Made by a program: the position numbers and the translations under genes | Assembly (NCBI GenBank): GCA_963995525.1 | Contig: OZ023212.1 | Location: forward strand, 14,423,508 to 14,487,507 | Length of the DNA stretch: 64,000 bases | From: Escarpia spicata | Taxonomy: Eukaryota; Annelida; Polychaeta; Sabellida; Siboglinidae | Direction of reading: 5' to 3' | Notes under the pieces: generated by a model | What the model saw: only the letters and a program-made list of their open reading frames with translations | The model's database searches: none | What the model was told of the DNA's origin: nothing | Shown here: positions 14,941 to 28,396 of the stretch, one piece after another | Layout of the letters: each line of letters begins with the position of its first letter | How positions within the stretch are numbered: the stretch's first letter is position 1

Positions 14941-17540
14941 GAAAATATTAAGTCAGTTATGGGTGTGAAAACTCATTCCCACTTGATGTTTTATATTGTG
15001 TAATGCAGTAGTACATTCAGTATTCACGAGACAAACATGTCCCTTGTCAAAGTGATCGAAACAATTCACGCATATCACACGATAACTGTATTTTCCAGTG
15101 CAATCTTTCGGCGGACGGATCCTTAATGTGGTTTTACCCCAAATAGTTGTCCTGCATGTTACAATTCGTCACGAAGGCTGGACTAATAACAAGCAACACA
15201 CATAACTAGATTAACCTCAGAGGGGAATATATGTTACACTTTTATCTCCGTCACGTAAGTTACAAGAAAATAATACGTCTGGTATGGGTGTGAAAACTTA
15301 TTCCCATTTTGTGTTTTATCTTGTCTAATGCAGTAGTCCATTCAGTATTCTCCACACAAACATGTCCCAAGTCAAAGTTATCGAAACAATTGACGCATAT
15401 CACACCAAAACGGTATTTTCAAGTGCACTCTTTAGGCGGACGGATCCTTAATGTGGTCTTACCCCAAATAGGTGTCCTGCATGTTACAATTCTTCACGAA
15501 GGCTAGACTAATAATAAGCTACATACATAATTAGATCAACCTCACAGGGGAATACATGGTACCCTTTTATCTCCGTCACGTAAGTTACAAGAAAATAGTA
15601 CGTAAGTTATGGGTGTGAAAACTCATTCCCATTTGATGTTTTATCTTGTGTAATGCAGTAGTCCGTTCAGTATTCACCACACGAGCATGTCCCATTTCAA
15701 AGTGATCGAAACAATTCACGCATATCACACCAAAACGGTATTTTCAAGTGCACTTGTTCGGCGGACGGATCCTTCATGTTGTCTTACCCCATATAGGTGT
15801 CTTGCATGGTACTATTCTTCACGAAGGCTGGACTAATAACAAGCTACATACATAACTAGATCAACCTCACATGGGAATACATGTTACCCTTTTATCTCAG
15901 TCACGTAAGTTACAAGAAAATAGTACGTTAGTTATGGGTGTGAAAACTCATTCCCATTTGATGTTTTATTTTGTCTAATGCAGTAGTACATTCAGAATTC
16001 ACGAGACACACATGTCCCATGTCAAAGTGATAGAAACATTTCACGCATATCACACGAAAACGGTATTTTCAAGTGCACTCTTTCGGAGGAAGGATCCTTA
16101 ATGTGGTCTTACCCCAAATAGATGTACCGCACGTTACAATTCTTCACGAAGGCTGGACTAATAACAAGCTACACACATAACTAGATCAACCTCACATGGG
16201 AATACATGTTACCCTTTTATCTCCGTCACGTAAGTTACAAGAAAATATTAAGTCAGTTATGGGTGTGAAAACTCATTCCCACTTGATGTTTTATATTGTG
16301 TAATGCAGTAGTACATTCAGTATTCACGAGACAAACATGTCCCTTGTCAAAGTGATCGAAACAATTCACGCATATCACACGATAACTGTATTTTCCAGTG
16401 CAATCTTTCGGCGGACGGATCCTTAAAGTGGTTTTACCCCAAATAGGTGTCCTGCATGTTACAATTCGTCACGAAGGCTGGACTAATAACAAGCAACACA
16501 CATAACTAGATTAACCTCACAGGGGAATATATGTTACACTTTTATCTTCGTCACGTAAGTTACAAGAAAATAATACGTCTGGTATGGGTGTGAAAACTTA
16601 TTCCCATTTTGTGTTTTATCTTGTCTAATGCAGTAGTCCATTCAGTATTCTCCACACAAACATGTCCCAAGTCAAAGTTATCGAAACAATTGACGCATAT
16701 CACACCAAAACGGTATTTTCAAGTGCACTCTTTAGGCGGACGGATCCTTAATGTGGTCTTACCCCAAATAGGTGTCCTGCATGTTACAATTCTTCACGAA
16801 GGCTAGACTAATAATAAGCTACATACATAATTAGATCAACCTCACAGGGGAATACATGGTACCCTTTTATCTCCGTCACGTAAGTTACAAGAAAATAGTA
16901 CGTAAGTTATGGGTGTGAAAACTCATTCCCATTTGATGTTTTATCTTGTGTAATGCAGTAGTCCGTTCAGTATTCACCACACGAGCATGTCCCATTTCAA
17001 AGTGATCGAAACAATTCACGCATATCACACCAAAACGGTATTTTCAAGTGCACTCGTTCGGCGGACGGATCCTTCATGTTGTCTTACCCCATATAGGTGT
17101 CTTGCATGGTACTATTCTTCACGAAGGCTGGACTAATAACAAGCTACATACATAACTAGATCAACCTCACATGGGAATACATGTTACCCTTTTATCTCAG
17201 TCACGTAAGTTACAAGAAAATAGTACGTTAGTTATGGGTGTGAAAACTCATTCCCATTTGATGTTTTATTTTGTCTAATGCAGTAGTACATTCAGAATTC
17301 ACGAGACACACATGTCCCATGTCAAAGTGATAGAAACATTTCACGCATATCACACGAAAACGGTATTTTCAAGTGCACTCTTTCGGAGGAAGGATCCTTA
17401 ATGTGGTCTTACCCCAAATAGATGTACCGCACGTTACAATTCTTCACGAAGGCTGGACTAATAACAAGCTACACACATAACTAGATCAACCTCACATGGG
17501 AATACATGTTACCCTTTTATCTCCGTCACGTAAGTTACAA
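14941..17540. repeat. Four-monomer duplication (2 x 1,300 bp)
   Basis: Positions 14,941-16,240 are repeated as 16,241-17,540. The variant GAAAATATTAAGTCAG starts at 14,941, 16,241 and 17,541, exactly 1,300 bp apart. The two copies differ by only a few substitutions, for example CCTTAATGTG near 15,121 versus CCTTAAAGTG near 16,421. Confidence 0.8.
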
Positions 17541-18257
17541 GAAAATATTAAGTCAGTTATGGGTGTGAAAACTCATTCCCACTTGATGTTTTATATTGTG
17601 TAATGCAGTAGTACATTCAGTATTCACGAGACAAACATGTCCCTTGTCAAAGTGATCGAAACAATTCACGCATATCACACGATAACTGTATTTTCCAGTG
17701 CAATCTTTCGGCGGACGGATCCTTAAAGTGGTTTTACCCCAAATAGGTGTCCTGCATGTTACAATTCGTCACGAAGGCTGGACTAATAACAAGCAACACA
17801 CATAACTAGATTAACCTCACAGGGGAATATATGTTACACTTTTATCTTCGTCACGTAAGTTACAAGAAAATAATACGTCTGGTATGGGTGTGAAAATTTA
17901 TTCCCATTTGGTGTTTTATCTTGTCTAATGCAGTAATCCATTCAGTATTCTCCACACAAACATGTCCCAAGTCAAAGTTATCGAAACAATTCACGCATAT
18001 CACACCAAAACGGTATTTTCAAGTGCACTCTTTAGGCGGACGGATCCTTAATGTGGTCTTACCCCAAATAGGTGTCCTGCATGTTACAATTCTTCACTAA
18101 GGCTAGACTAATAATAAGCTACATACATAATTAGATCAACCTCAGAGGGGAATATATGTTACCCTTTTATCTCCGTCACGTAAGTTACAAGAAAATAGTA
18201 CGTAAGTTATGGGTGTGAAAACTCATTCCCATTTGATGTTTTATCTTGTGTAATGCA

Positions 18258-21200
18258 GTAGTCCGTTCAGTATTCACCTCACGAGCATGTCCCATGTCAA
18301 AGTGATCGAAACAATTCACGCATATCACACCAAAACGGTATTTTCAAGAGCAATCTTTCGGCGGACGGATCCTTAATGTAATTTTACCCCAAATAGGTGT
18401 CCTGCAAGTTACAATTCGTCACGAAGGCTGGACTAATAACATGCAACACACATAAATAGACTAACCTCACAGGGGAATATATGTTACCCTTTTATCTCCG
18501 TCACGTAAGTTACAAGAAAATAATACGTCTGGTATGGGTTTGAAAACTAATTCCCATTTGGTGTTTTATCTTGTCTAATGCAGTAGTCCATTCAGTATTC
18601 ACCACACAAACATGTCCCATATCAAAGTGATCGAAAAAGTCACGCATATCACACCAAAACGGTATTCTCAAGTGTACTCTTTCGGCGGACGGATCCTTTA
18701 TGTTGTCTTACCACAAATAGATGTCCTGCACGTTACAATTCATCAAGAAGGCTAGACTAATAACATGCTACATACATAACTAGATTAACCTCAAAGGGGA
18801 ATATATGTTACCCTTTTATCTCCGTAACGTATGTTACAAGAAAATAGTACGTCAGTTATAAGTGTGAAAACTCATTCCCATTTAATGTTTGATCTTGTGT
18901 AATGCAGTATTCCGTTCAGTATTCAACTCACGAGCATGTCCCAGGTCAAAGCGATCGAAACAATTCACGCATATCACACCAAAACGGTATTTTCAAGTGC
19001 ACTCGTTCGGCGGACGGATCCTTAATGTGGTCTATCCCCAAATAGATGTCCTGCATGTTACAATTGTTTACGAATCCTAGACTGATAACAAGCTACACAC
19101 ATAACAAGATTAACCACAAAGGGGAATGTATGTTACCCTTTTATCTCCGTCACGTAAGTTACAAGAAAATATTACGTCAGTTATGGGTGTGAAAACTCAT
19201 TCCCATTTGATGTTTTATATTGTCTAATGCAGTAGTACATTCAGTATTCACGAGACAAACATGTCCCTTGTCAAAGTGATCGAAACAAGTCACTCATATC
19301 ACACCAAAACGGTATTCTCAAGTGTACTCTTTCGGCGGACGGATCCTTAATGTTGTCTTACCACAAATAGATATCCTGCACGTTACAATTCATCAAGAAG
19401 GCTATACTAATAACAAGCTGTACACATAACAAGATTAACTTCACAGGGGAATATATGTTACCCTTTTATCTCCGTAACGTATGTTACAAGAAAATAGTAC
19501 GTCAGTTATAAGTTTGAAAACTCATTCCCATTTGATGTTTTATCTAGTGTAATGCAGTAGTCCGTTCAGTATTCACAACACGAGCATGTCCGATGTCAAA
19601 GTGATCGAAACAATTCACGCATATCACACCAAAACGGTATTTCCAAGTGCACTCGTTCGGCGGACGGATCCTTCATGTTGTCTTACCCCATACAGGGGTC
19701 TTGCATGGTACTATTCTTAACGAAGGCTGGACTAATAACAAGCTACACACATAACTAGATCAACCTCACATGGGAATACACGTTACCCTTTTATCTCCGT
19801 CACGTAAGTTGCAAGAAAATATTACGTCAGTTATGGGTGTGAAAACTCATTCCATTTGATGTTTTATATTGTCTAATGCTGTAGTACATTCAGTATTCAC
19901 GAGACAAACATGTCCCTTGTCAAAGTGATCGAAACAATTCACGCATATCACACGATAACGGTATTTTCAAGTGGAATCCTTCGGCGGACGGATCCTTAAT
20001 GTGGTTTTACCCCAAATAGGTGTCCTGCATGTTACAATTCGTCACGAAGGCTGGAATAATAACAAGCAACACACATAACTAGATTAATCTCACATGGAAA
20101 TATATGTTACCCTTTTATCTCCGTCACGTAAGTTACAAGAAAATAATACGTTTGGTATGGGTGTGAAAACTCATTACCATTTGGTGTTTTATCTTGTCTA
20201 ATGCAGTAGTCCATTCAGTATTCTCCACACAAACATGTCCCAAGTCAAAGTGATCGAAACAAGTCACTCATATCACACCAAAACGGTATTCTCAAGTGTA
20301 CTATTTCGGTGGACGGATCCTTAATGTTGTCTTACCACGAATAGATGTCCTGTACGTTACAATTCATCAAGAAGGCTAGACTAATAACAAGCTATTCACA
20401 TAACAAGATTAACTTCACACGGGAATATATGTTACCCTTTTATCTCCGTAACGTATGTTACAAGAAAATATTAAGTCAGTTATGGGTGTGAAAACTCATT
20501 CCCACTTGATGTTTTATATTGTGTAATGCAGTAGTACATTCAGTATTCACGAGACAAACATGTCCCTTGTCAAAGTGATCGAAACAATTCACGCATATCA
20601 CACGATAACTGTATTTTCCAGTGCAATCTTTCGGCGGACGGATCCTTAATGTGGTTTTACCCCAAATAGTTGTCCTGCATGTTACAATTCGTCACGAAGG
20701 CTGGACTAATAACAAGCAACACACATAACTAGATTAACCTCAGAGGGGAATATATGTTACACTTTTATCTCCGTCACGTAAGTTACAAGAAAATAATACG
20801 TCTGGTATGGGTGTGAAAACTTATTCCCATTTTGTGTTTTATCTTGTCTAATGCAGTAGTCCATTCAGTATTCTCCACACAAACATGTCCCAAGTCAAAG
20901 TTATCGAAACAATTGACGCATATCACACCAAAACGGTATTTTCAAGTGCACTCATTAGGCGGACGGATCCTTAATGTGGTCTTACCCCAAATAGGTGTCC
21001 TGCATGTTACAATTCTTCACGAAGGCTAGACTAATAATAAGCTACATACATAATTAGATCAACCTCACAGGGGAATACATGGTACCCTTTTATCTCCGTC
21101 ACGTAAGTTACAAGAAAATAGTACGTAAGTTATGGGTGTGAAAACTCATTCCCATTTGATGTTTTATCTTGTGTAATGCAGTAGTCCGTTCAGTATTCAC

Positions 21201-21638
21201 CACACGAGCATGTCCCATTTCAAAGTGATCGAAACAATTCACGCATATCACACCAAAACGGTATTTTCAAGTGCACTCGTTCGGCGGACGGATCCTTCAT
21301 GTTGTCTTACCCCATATAGGTGTCTTGCATGGTACTATTCTTCACGAAGGCTGGACTAATAACAAGCTACATACATAACTAGATCAACCTCACATGGGAA
21401 TACATGTTACCCTTTTATCTCAGTCACGTAAGTTACAAGAAAATAGTACGTTAGTTATGGGTGTGAAAACTAATTCCCATTTGATGTTTTATTTTGTCTA
21501 ATGCAGTAGTACATTCAGAATTCACGAGACACACATGTCCCATGTCAAAGTGATAGAAACATTTCACGCATATCACACGAAAACGGTATTTTCAAGTGCA
21601 CTCTTTCGGAGGAAGGATCCTTAATGTGGTCTTACCCC
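18258..21638. repeat. Block homologous to 13,060-16,115 with one extra monomer
   Basis: Variants in this block match the block starting near 13,060. The offset is 5,198 bp at its start (TTTTCAAGAG at 13,143 and 18,341) but 5,523 bp further on (CGGTATTCTC at 14,761 and 20,284). The 325-bp change in offset shows that one monomer is missing from the earlier copy. Part of this block recurs again near 24,050-26,260, about 5,851 bp later, with some patches replaced. Confidence 0.7.
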
Positions 21639-24060
21639 AAATAGATGTACTGCACGTTACAATTCTTCAAGAAAGCTAGTATAATAACAAGCTACACACA
21701 TAACAAGATTAACAACACAGGGGAATGTGTGTTACCCTTTTATCTCTGTCACGTAAGTTACAAGAAAATAGTACGTCAGTTATGGGTGTGAAAACTCATT
21801 CCCATTTGATGTTTTATATTGTCTAATGCAGTAGTTCATTCAGTATTCACGAGACAAACATGTACCTTGTCAAAGTGATCGAAACAATTCACGCTTACCA
21901 CACGATAACGGTATTTTCAAGTGCAATCTTTCGGCGGACGGATCCTTAATGTGGTTTTACCCCAAATAGGTGTCCTGCATGTTACAATTCGTCACGAAGG
22001 CTGGACTAATAACATGCAACACACATAACAAGATTAACAACTAAGGGGAATGTGTGTTACCCTTTTATCTCTGTCACGTAAGTTACAAGAAAATAGTACG
22101 TCAGTTATGGGTTTGAAAACTCATTTGCATTTGATGTTTTATTTTGTCTAATGCAGTAGTACATTCAGAATTCACGACACACACATGTTCCATGTCAAAG
22201 TGATAGAAACAATTCACGCATATCACACGAAAACGGTATTTTCAAGTGCACTCTTTCGGCGGACGGATCCTTAATGTGGTCTTACCCCGAATAGAAGTAC
22301 TTCACGTTACAATTTTTCACGAAGGCTGGACAAATAACAAGCTACACACATAACAAGATTAACCACAAAGGGGAATGTATGTTTCCCTTTTATCTCCGTC
22401 ACGTAGGTTACAAGAAAATAGGACGTCAGTTATGGGTGTGATAACTCATTCACATGTCATGTTTTATCTTGTCTAATGCGGTAGTACATTCAGTATTCAC
22501 GACACAAACATGTCCCATGTCAAAGTTATCGAAAAAATTCACACATATCACACAAAAACGGTATTTTCAAGTGCACTCTTTCGGAGGAAGGATCCTTAAT
22601 GTGGTCTTAATCCAAATAGATGTACTGCACGTTACAATTCTTCACGAATGCTAGTCTAATAACAAGCTACACACATAACAAGATTAACAACAGAGGGGAA
22701 AGTGTGTTACCCTTTTATCTATGTCACGTAAGTTACAAGAAAATAGTAAGTCAGTTATGGATGTGAAAACTCATTCCCATTTGATGTTTTATTTTGTCTA
22801 ATGCAGTAATACATTCAGAATTCACGAGACACACATGTCCCATGTCAAAGTGATCGAATCAATTCACGCATATCACACGAACACGTTATTTTCATGTGCA
22901 CTCTTTCAGCGAACGGGTCCTTAATGTGGTCTAACCCCAAATATATGTTTTGCACTTTACGATTCTTCACGAAGGCTGGACTAATAACAAGCTACACACA
23001 CAACAAGATTAACCACAAAGTGGAATGTATGTTTCCCTTTTATCTCCGTCACGTAGGTTACAAGAAAATAGTACGTCAGTTATGGGTGTGATAACTCATT
23101 CCCATGAGATGTTTTATTTTGTCTAATGCAGTAGTACATTCAGTATTCACAACACAACCATGTCCCATGTCAAAGTGATCGAAACAATTCACGCATATCA
23201 CACAAAAACGGTATTTTCAAGTGCACTCTTTCGGCGGACGGATCCTTAATGTGGTCTTACCCCAAATAGATGTACCGCACGTTACAATTCTTCACGAAGG
23301 CTGGACTAATAACAAGCTACACACATAACTAGATCAACCTCACATGGGAATACATGTTACCCTTTTATCTCCGTCACGTAAGTTACAAGAAAATATTAAG
23401 TCAGTTATGGGTGTGAAAACTCATTCCCACTTGATGTTTTATATTGTGTAATGCAGTAGTACATTCAGTATTCACGAGACAAACATGTCCCTTGTCAAAG
23501 TGATCGAAACAATTCACGCATATCACACGATAACTGTATTTTCCAGTGCAATCTTTCGGCGGACGGATCCTTAAAGTGGTTTTACCCCAAATAGGTGTCC
23601 TGCATGTTACAATTCGTCACGAAGGCTGGACTAATAACAAGCAACACACATAACTAGATTAACCTCACAGGGGAATATATGTTACACTTTTATCTTCGTC
23701 ACGTAAGTTACAAGAAAATAATACGTCTGGTATGGGTGTAAAAACTAATTCCCATTTGGTGTTTTATCTTGTCTAATGCAGTAATCCATTCAGTATTCTC
23801 AACACAAACATGTCCCAAGTCAAAGTTATCGAAACAATTCACGCATATCACACCAAAACGGTATTTTCAAGTGCACTCTTTAGGCAAACGGATCCTTAAT
23901 GTGGTCTTACCCCAAATAGGTGTCCTGCATGTTACAATTCTTCACGAAGGCTAGACTAATAATAAGCTACATACATAATTAGATCAACCTCACAGGGGAA
24001 TATATGTTACCCTTTTATCTCCGTCACGTAAGTTACAAGAAAATAGTACGTAAGTTATGG
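21424..24060. repeat. Third copy of the nine-monomer block (partial)
   Basis: Diagnostic variants of the 7,210/10,135 blocks return here, for example CGCTTACCAC at 21,892, 11,046 bp after its position in copy B. Several substitutions separate it from copies A and B, so it is older than the A/B duplication or has converged less. Near 24,068 a small insertion (GAAACAAACTC instead of GAAAACTC) breaks the usual spacing. Confidence 0.7.
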
Positions 24061-27000
24061 GTGTGAAACAAACTCATTCCCATTTGATGTTTTATATTGT
24101 GTAATGCAGTAGTCCGTTCAGTATTCACCTCACGAGCATGTCCCATGTCAAAGTGATCGAAACAATTCACGCATATCACACCAAAACGGTATTTTCAAGA
24201 GCAATCTTTCGGCGGACGGATCCTTAATGTAATTTTACCCCAAATAGGTGTCCTGCAAGTTACAATTCGTCACGAAGGCTGGACTAATAACATGCAACAC
24301 ACATAAATAGATTAACCTCACAGGGGAATATATGTTACCCTTTTATCTCCGTCACGTAAGTTACAAGAAAATAATACGTATGGTATGGGTTTGAAAACTA
24401 ATTCCCATTTGGTGTTTTATCTTGTCTAATGCAGTAGTCCATTCAGTATTCACCACACAAACATGTCCCATATCAAAGTGATCGAAAAAGTCACGCATAT
24501 CACACCAAAACGGTATTCTCAAGTGTACTCTTTCGGCGGACGGATCCTTTATGTTGTCTTACCACAAATAGATGTCCTGCACGTTACAATTCATCAAGAA
24601 GGCTAGACTAATAACATGCTACATACATAACTAGATTAACCTCAAAGGGGAATATATGTTACCCTTTTATCTCCGTAACGTATGTTACAAGAAAATAGTA
24701 CGTCAGTTATAAGTGTGAAAACTCATTCCCATTTAATGTTTGATCTTGTGTAATGCAGTAGTCCGTTCAGTATTCACCTCACGAGCATGTCCCAGGTCAA
24801 AGCGATCGAAACAATTCACGCATATCACACCAAAACGGTATTTTCAATTGCACTCGTTCGGCGGACGGATCCTTAATGTGGTCTATCCCCAAATAGATGT
24901 CCTGCATGTTACAATTGTTTACGAATCCTAGACTGATAACAAGCTACACACATAACAAGATTAACCACAAAGGGGAATGTATGTTACCCTTTTATCTCCG
25001 TCACGTAAGTTACAAGAAAATATTACGTCAGTTATGGGTGAGAAAACTCATTCCCATTTGATGTTTTATATTGTCTAATGCAGTAGTACATTCAGTATTC
25101 ACGAGACAAACATGTCCCTTGTCAAAGTGATCGAAACAAGTCACTCATATCACACCAAAACGGTATTCTCAAGTGTACTCTTTCGGCGGACGGATCCTTA
25201 ATGTTGTCTTACCACAAATAGATGTCCTGCACGTTACAATTCATCAAGAAGGCTATACTAATAACAAGCTATACACATAACAAGATTAACTTCACAAGGG
25301 AATATATGTTACCCTTTTATCTCCGTAACGTATGTTACAAGAAAATAGTACGTCAGTTATAAGTGTGAAAACTCATTCCCATTTGATGTTTTATCTAGTG
25401 TAATGCAGTAGTCCGTTCAGTATTCACAACACGAGCATGTCCGATGTCAAAGTGATCGAAACAATTCACGCATATCACACCAAAACGGTATTTCCAAGTG
25501 TACTCTTTCGGCGGACGGATCCTTAATGTTGTCTTACCACAAATAGATGTCCTGCACGTTACAATTCATCAAGAAGGCTATACTAATAACAAGCTACACA
25601 CATAACTAGATCAACCTCACATGGGAATACACGTTACCCTTTTATCTCCGTCACGTAAGTTGCAAGAAAATATTACGTCAGTTATGGGTGTGAAAACTCA
25701 TTCCATTTGATGTTTTATATTGTCTAATGCTGTAGTACATTCAGTATTCACGAGACAAACGTGTCCCTTGTCAAAGTGATCGAAACAATTCACGCATATC
25801 ACAAGATAACGGTATTATCAAGTGGAATCCTTCGGCGGACGGATCCTTAATGTGGTTTTACCCCAAATAGGTGTCCTGCATGTTACAATTCGTCACGAAG
25901 GCTGGAATAATAACAAGCAACACACATAACTAGATTAATCTCACATGGAAATATATGTTACCCTTTTATCTCCGTCACGTAAGTTACAAGAAAATAATAC
26001 GTTTGGTATGGGTGTGAAAACTCATTACCATTTGGTGTTTTATCTTGTCTAATGCAGTAGTCCATTCAGTATTCTCCACACAAACATGTCCCAAGTCAAA
26101 GTGATCGAAACAAGTCACTCATATCACACCAAAACGGTATTCTCAAGTGTACTATTTCGGTGGACGGATCCTTAATGTTGTCTTACCACGAATAGATGTC
26201 CTGCACGTTACAATTCATCAAGAAAGGTAGATTAATAACAAGCTCCACACATAACAAGATTAACATCAGAGGGGAATGTATGTTATCCTTTTATCTCAGT
26301 CACGTAAGTTACAAGAAAATAGTACGTTAGTTATGGGTGTGAAAACTCATTCCCATTTGATGTTTTATTTTGTCTAATGCAGTAGTACATTCAGAATTCA
26401 CGAGACACACATGTCCCATGTCAAAGTGATAGAAACATTTCACGCATTTCACATGAAAACGGTATTTTCAAGTGCACTCTTTCGGCGGACGGATCCTTCA
26501 TGTTGTCTTACCCCATATAGGTGTCTTGCATGGTACTATTCTTCACGAAGGCTGGACTAATAACAAGCTACACACATAACTAGATCAACCTCACAGGGGA
26601 ATACATGGTACCCTTTTATCTCCGTCACGTAAGTTTCAAGAAAATATTACGTCAGTTATGGGTGTGAAAACTTATTCCCATTTGATGTTTTATATTGTCT
26701 AATGCAGTAGCACATTCAGTATTCACGAGTCAAACATGTCCCTTGTCAAAGTGTTCGAAACAATTCACGCATATCACACGATAACGATATTTTCAAGTGC
26801 AATCTTTCGGCGGACGGATCCTTAATGTGGTTTTACCCCAAATAGGTGACCTGCATGTTACAATTCGTCACGAAGGCTGGACTAATAACAAGCAAAACAC
26901 ATAACTAGATTAACCTCACAGGGTAATATATGTTACACTTTTATCTCCGTCACGTAAGTTACAAGAAAATAATACGTCTGGTATGGGTGTGAAAACTCAT

Positions 27001-28271
27001 TCCCATTTGATGTTTTATCTTGTGTAATGCAGTAGTCCGTTCAGTATTCACCTCACGAGCATGTCCCATGTCAAAGTGATCGAAACAATTTACGCATATC
27101 ACACCAAAACGGTATTTTCAAGTGCACTCGTTCGGCGGACGGATCCTTCATGTTGTCTTACCCCATATAGGTGTCTTGCATGGTACTATTCTTCACGTAG
27201 GCTGGACTAATAACAAGCTACATACATAACTTGATCAACCTCACATGGGAATATATGTTACCCTTTTATCTCCGTCAAGTAAGTTACAAGAAAATATTAC
27301 GTCAGTTATGGATGTTAAAATTAATTCTCATTTGATGTTTTATATTGTCTAATGCAGTAGTACATTCAGTATTCACGAGAAAAACATGTCCCTTGTCAAA
27401 GTGATCGAAACAATTCACGCATATCACACGATAACGGTATTTTCATGTGCAATCTTTCGGCGGACGGATCCTTAATGTGGTATTACCCCTAATAGGTGTC
27501 CTGCATGTTACAATTCGTCACGAAGGCTGGACTAATAACAAGCAACACACATAACTAGATTAACCTCACAGGGGTATATAAGTTACCCTTTTATCTCTGT
27601 CACGTAAGTTACAAGAAAATAATACGTCTGGTATTGGTGTGAAAACTCATTCCCATTTGGTGTTTTATCTTGTCTAATGCAGTAGTCCATTCAGTATTCT
27701 CCACACAAACATGTCCCATATCAAAGTTATTGAAACAATTCACGCATATCACACCAAAACGGTTTTTTCAAGTGCACTCTTTAGGCGGACGGATCCTTAA
27801 TGTGGTCTTACCCCAAATAGGTGTCCTGCATGTTACAATTCTTCACGAAGGCTAGACTAATAATAAGCTACATACATAATTAGATCAACCTCACAGGGGA
27901 ATACATGGTACCATTTTATCTCCGTCACGTAAGTTACAAGAAAATAGTACGTAAGTTATGGGTGTGAAAACTCATTCCCATTTGATGTTTTATCTTGTGT
28001 AATGCAGTAGTCCGTTCAGTATTCACAACACGAACATGTCCCATGTCAAAGTGTTCCAAACAAGTCACGCATATCACACCAAAACGGTATTTTCAAGTGT
28101 ACTCTTTCGGCGGACGGATCCTTAATGTTGTCTTACCACAAATAGATGTCCTGCACATTACAATTCATCAAGAAAGGTAGATTAATAACAAGCTCCACAC
28201 ATAACAAGATTAACAACAGAGGGGAATGTATGTTATCCTTTTATCTCAGTCACGTAAGTTACAAGAAAATA

Positions 28272-28396
28272 GTGTCCTGCGCGTTACAATTAATCAAGAA
28301 GGCTAGACTAATAACAAGCTAAACACATAACAAGTTTAACCTCACCGGGGAATATATGTTACCCTTTTATCTCCGTAACGTATGTTACAAGAAAAT
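28272..28396. repeat. Truncated satellite monomer (~125 bp)
   Basis: The normal monomer end GTTACAAGAAAATAG at 28,258 is followed directly by the mid-monomer sequence TGTCCTGCGCGTTAC instead of the usual start. The next GTTACAAGAAAATAG comes only 126 bp later. About 200 bp of a monomer is therefore missing, and the array register shifts here. The flanking monomer matches one near 4,440-4,930, so this looks like an unequal recombination junction. Confidence 0.75.
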
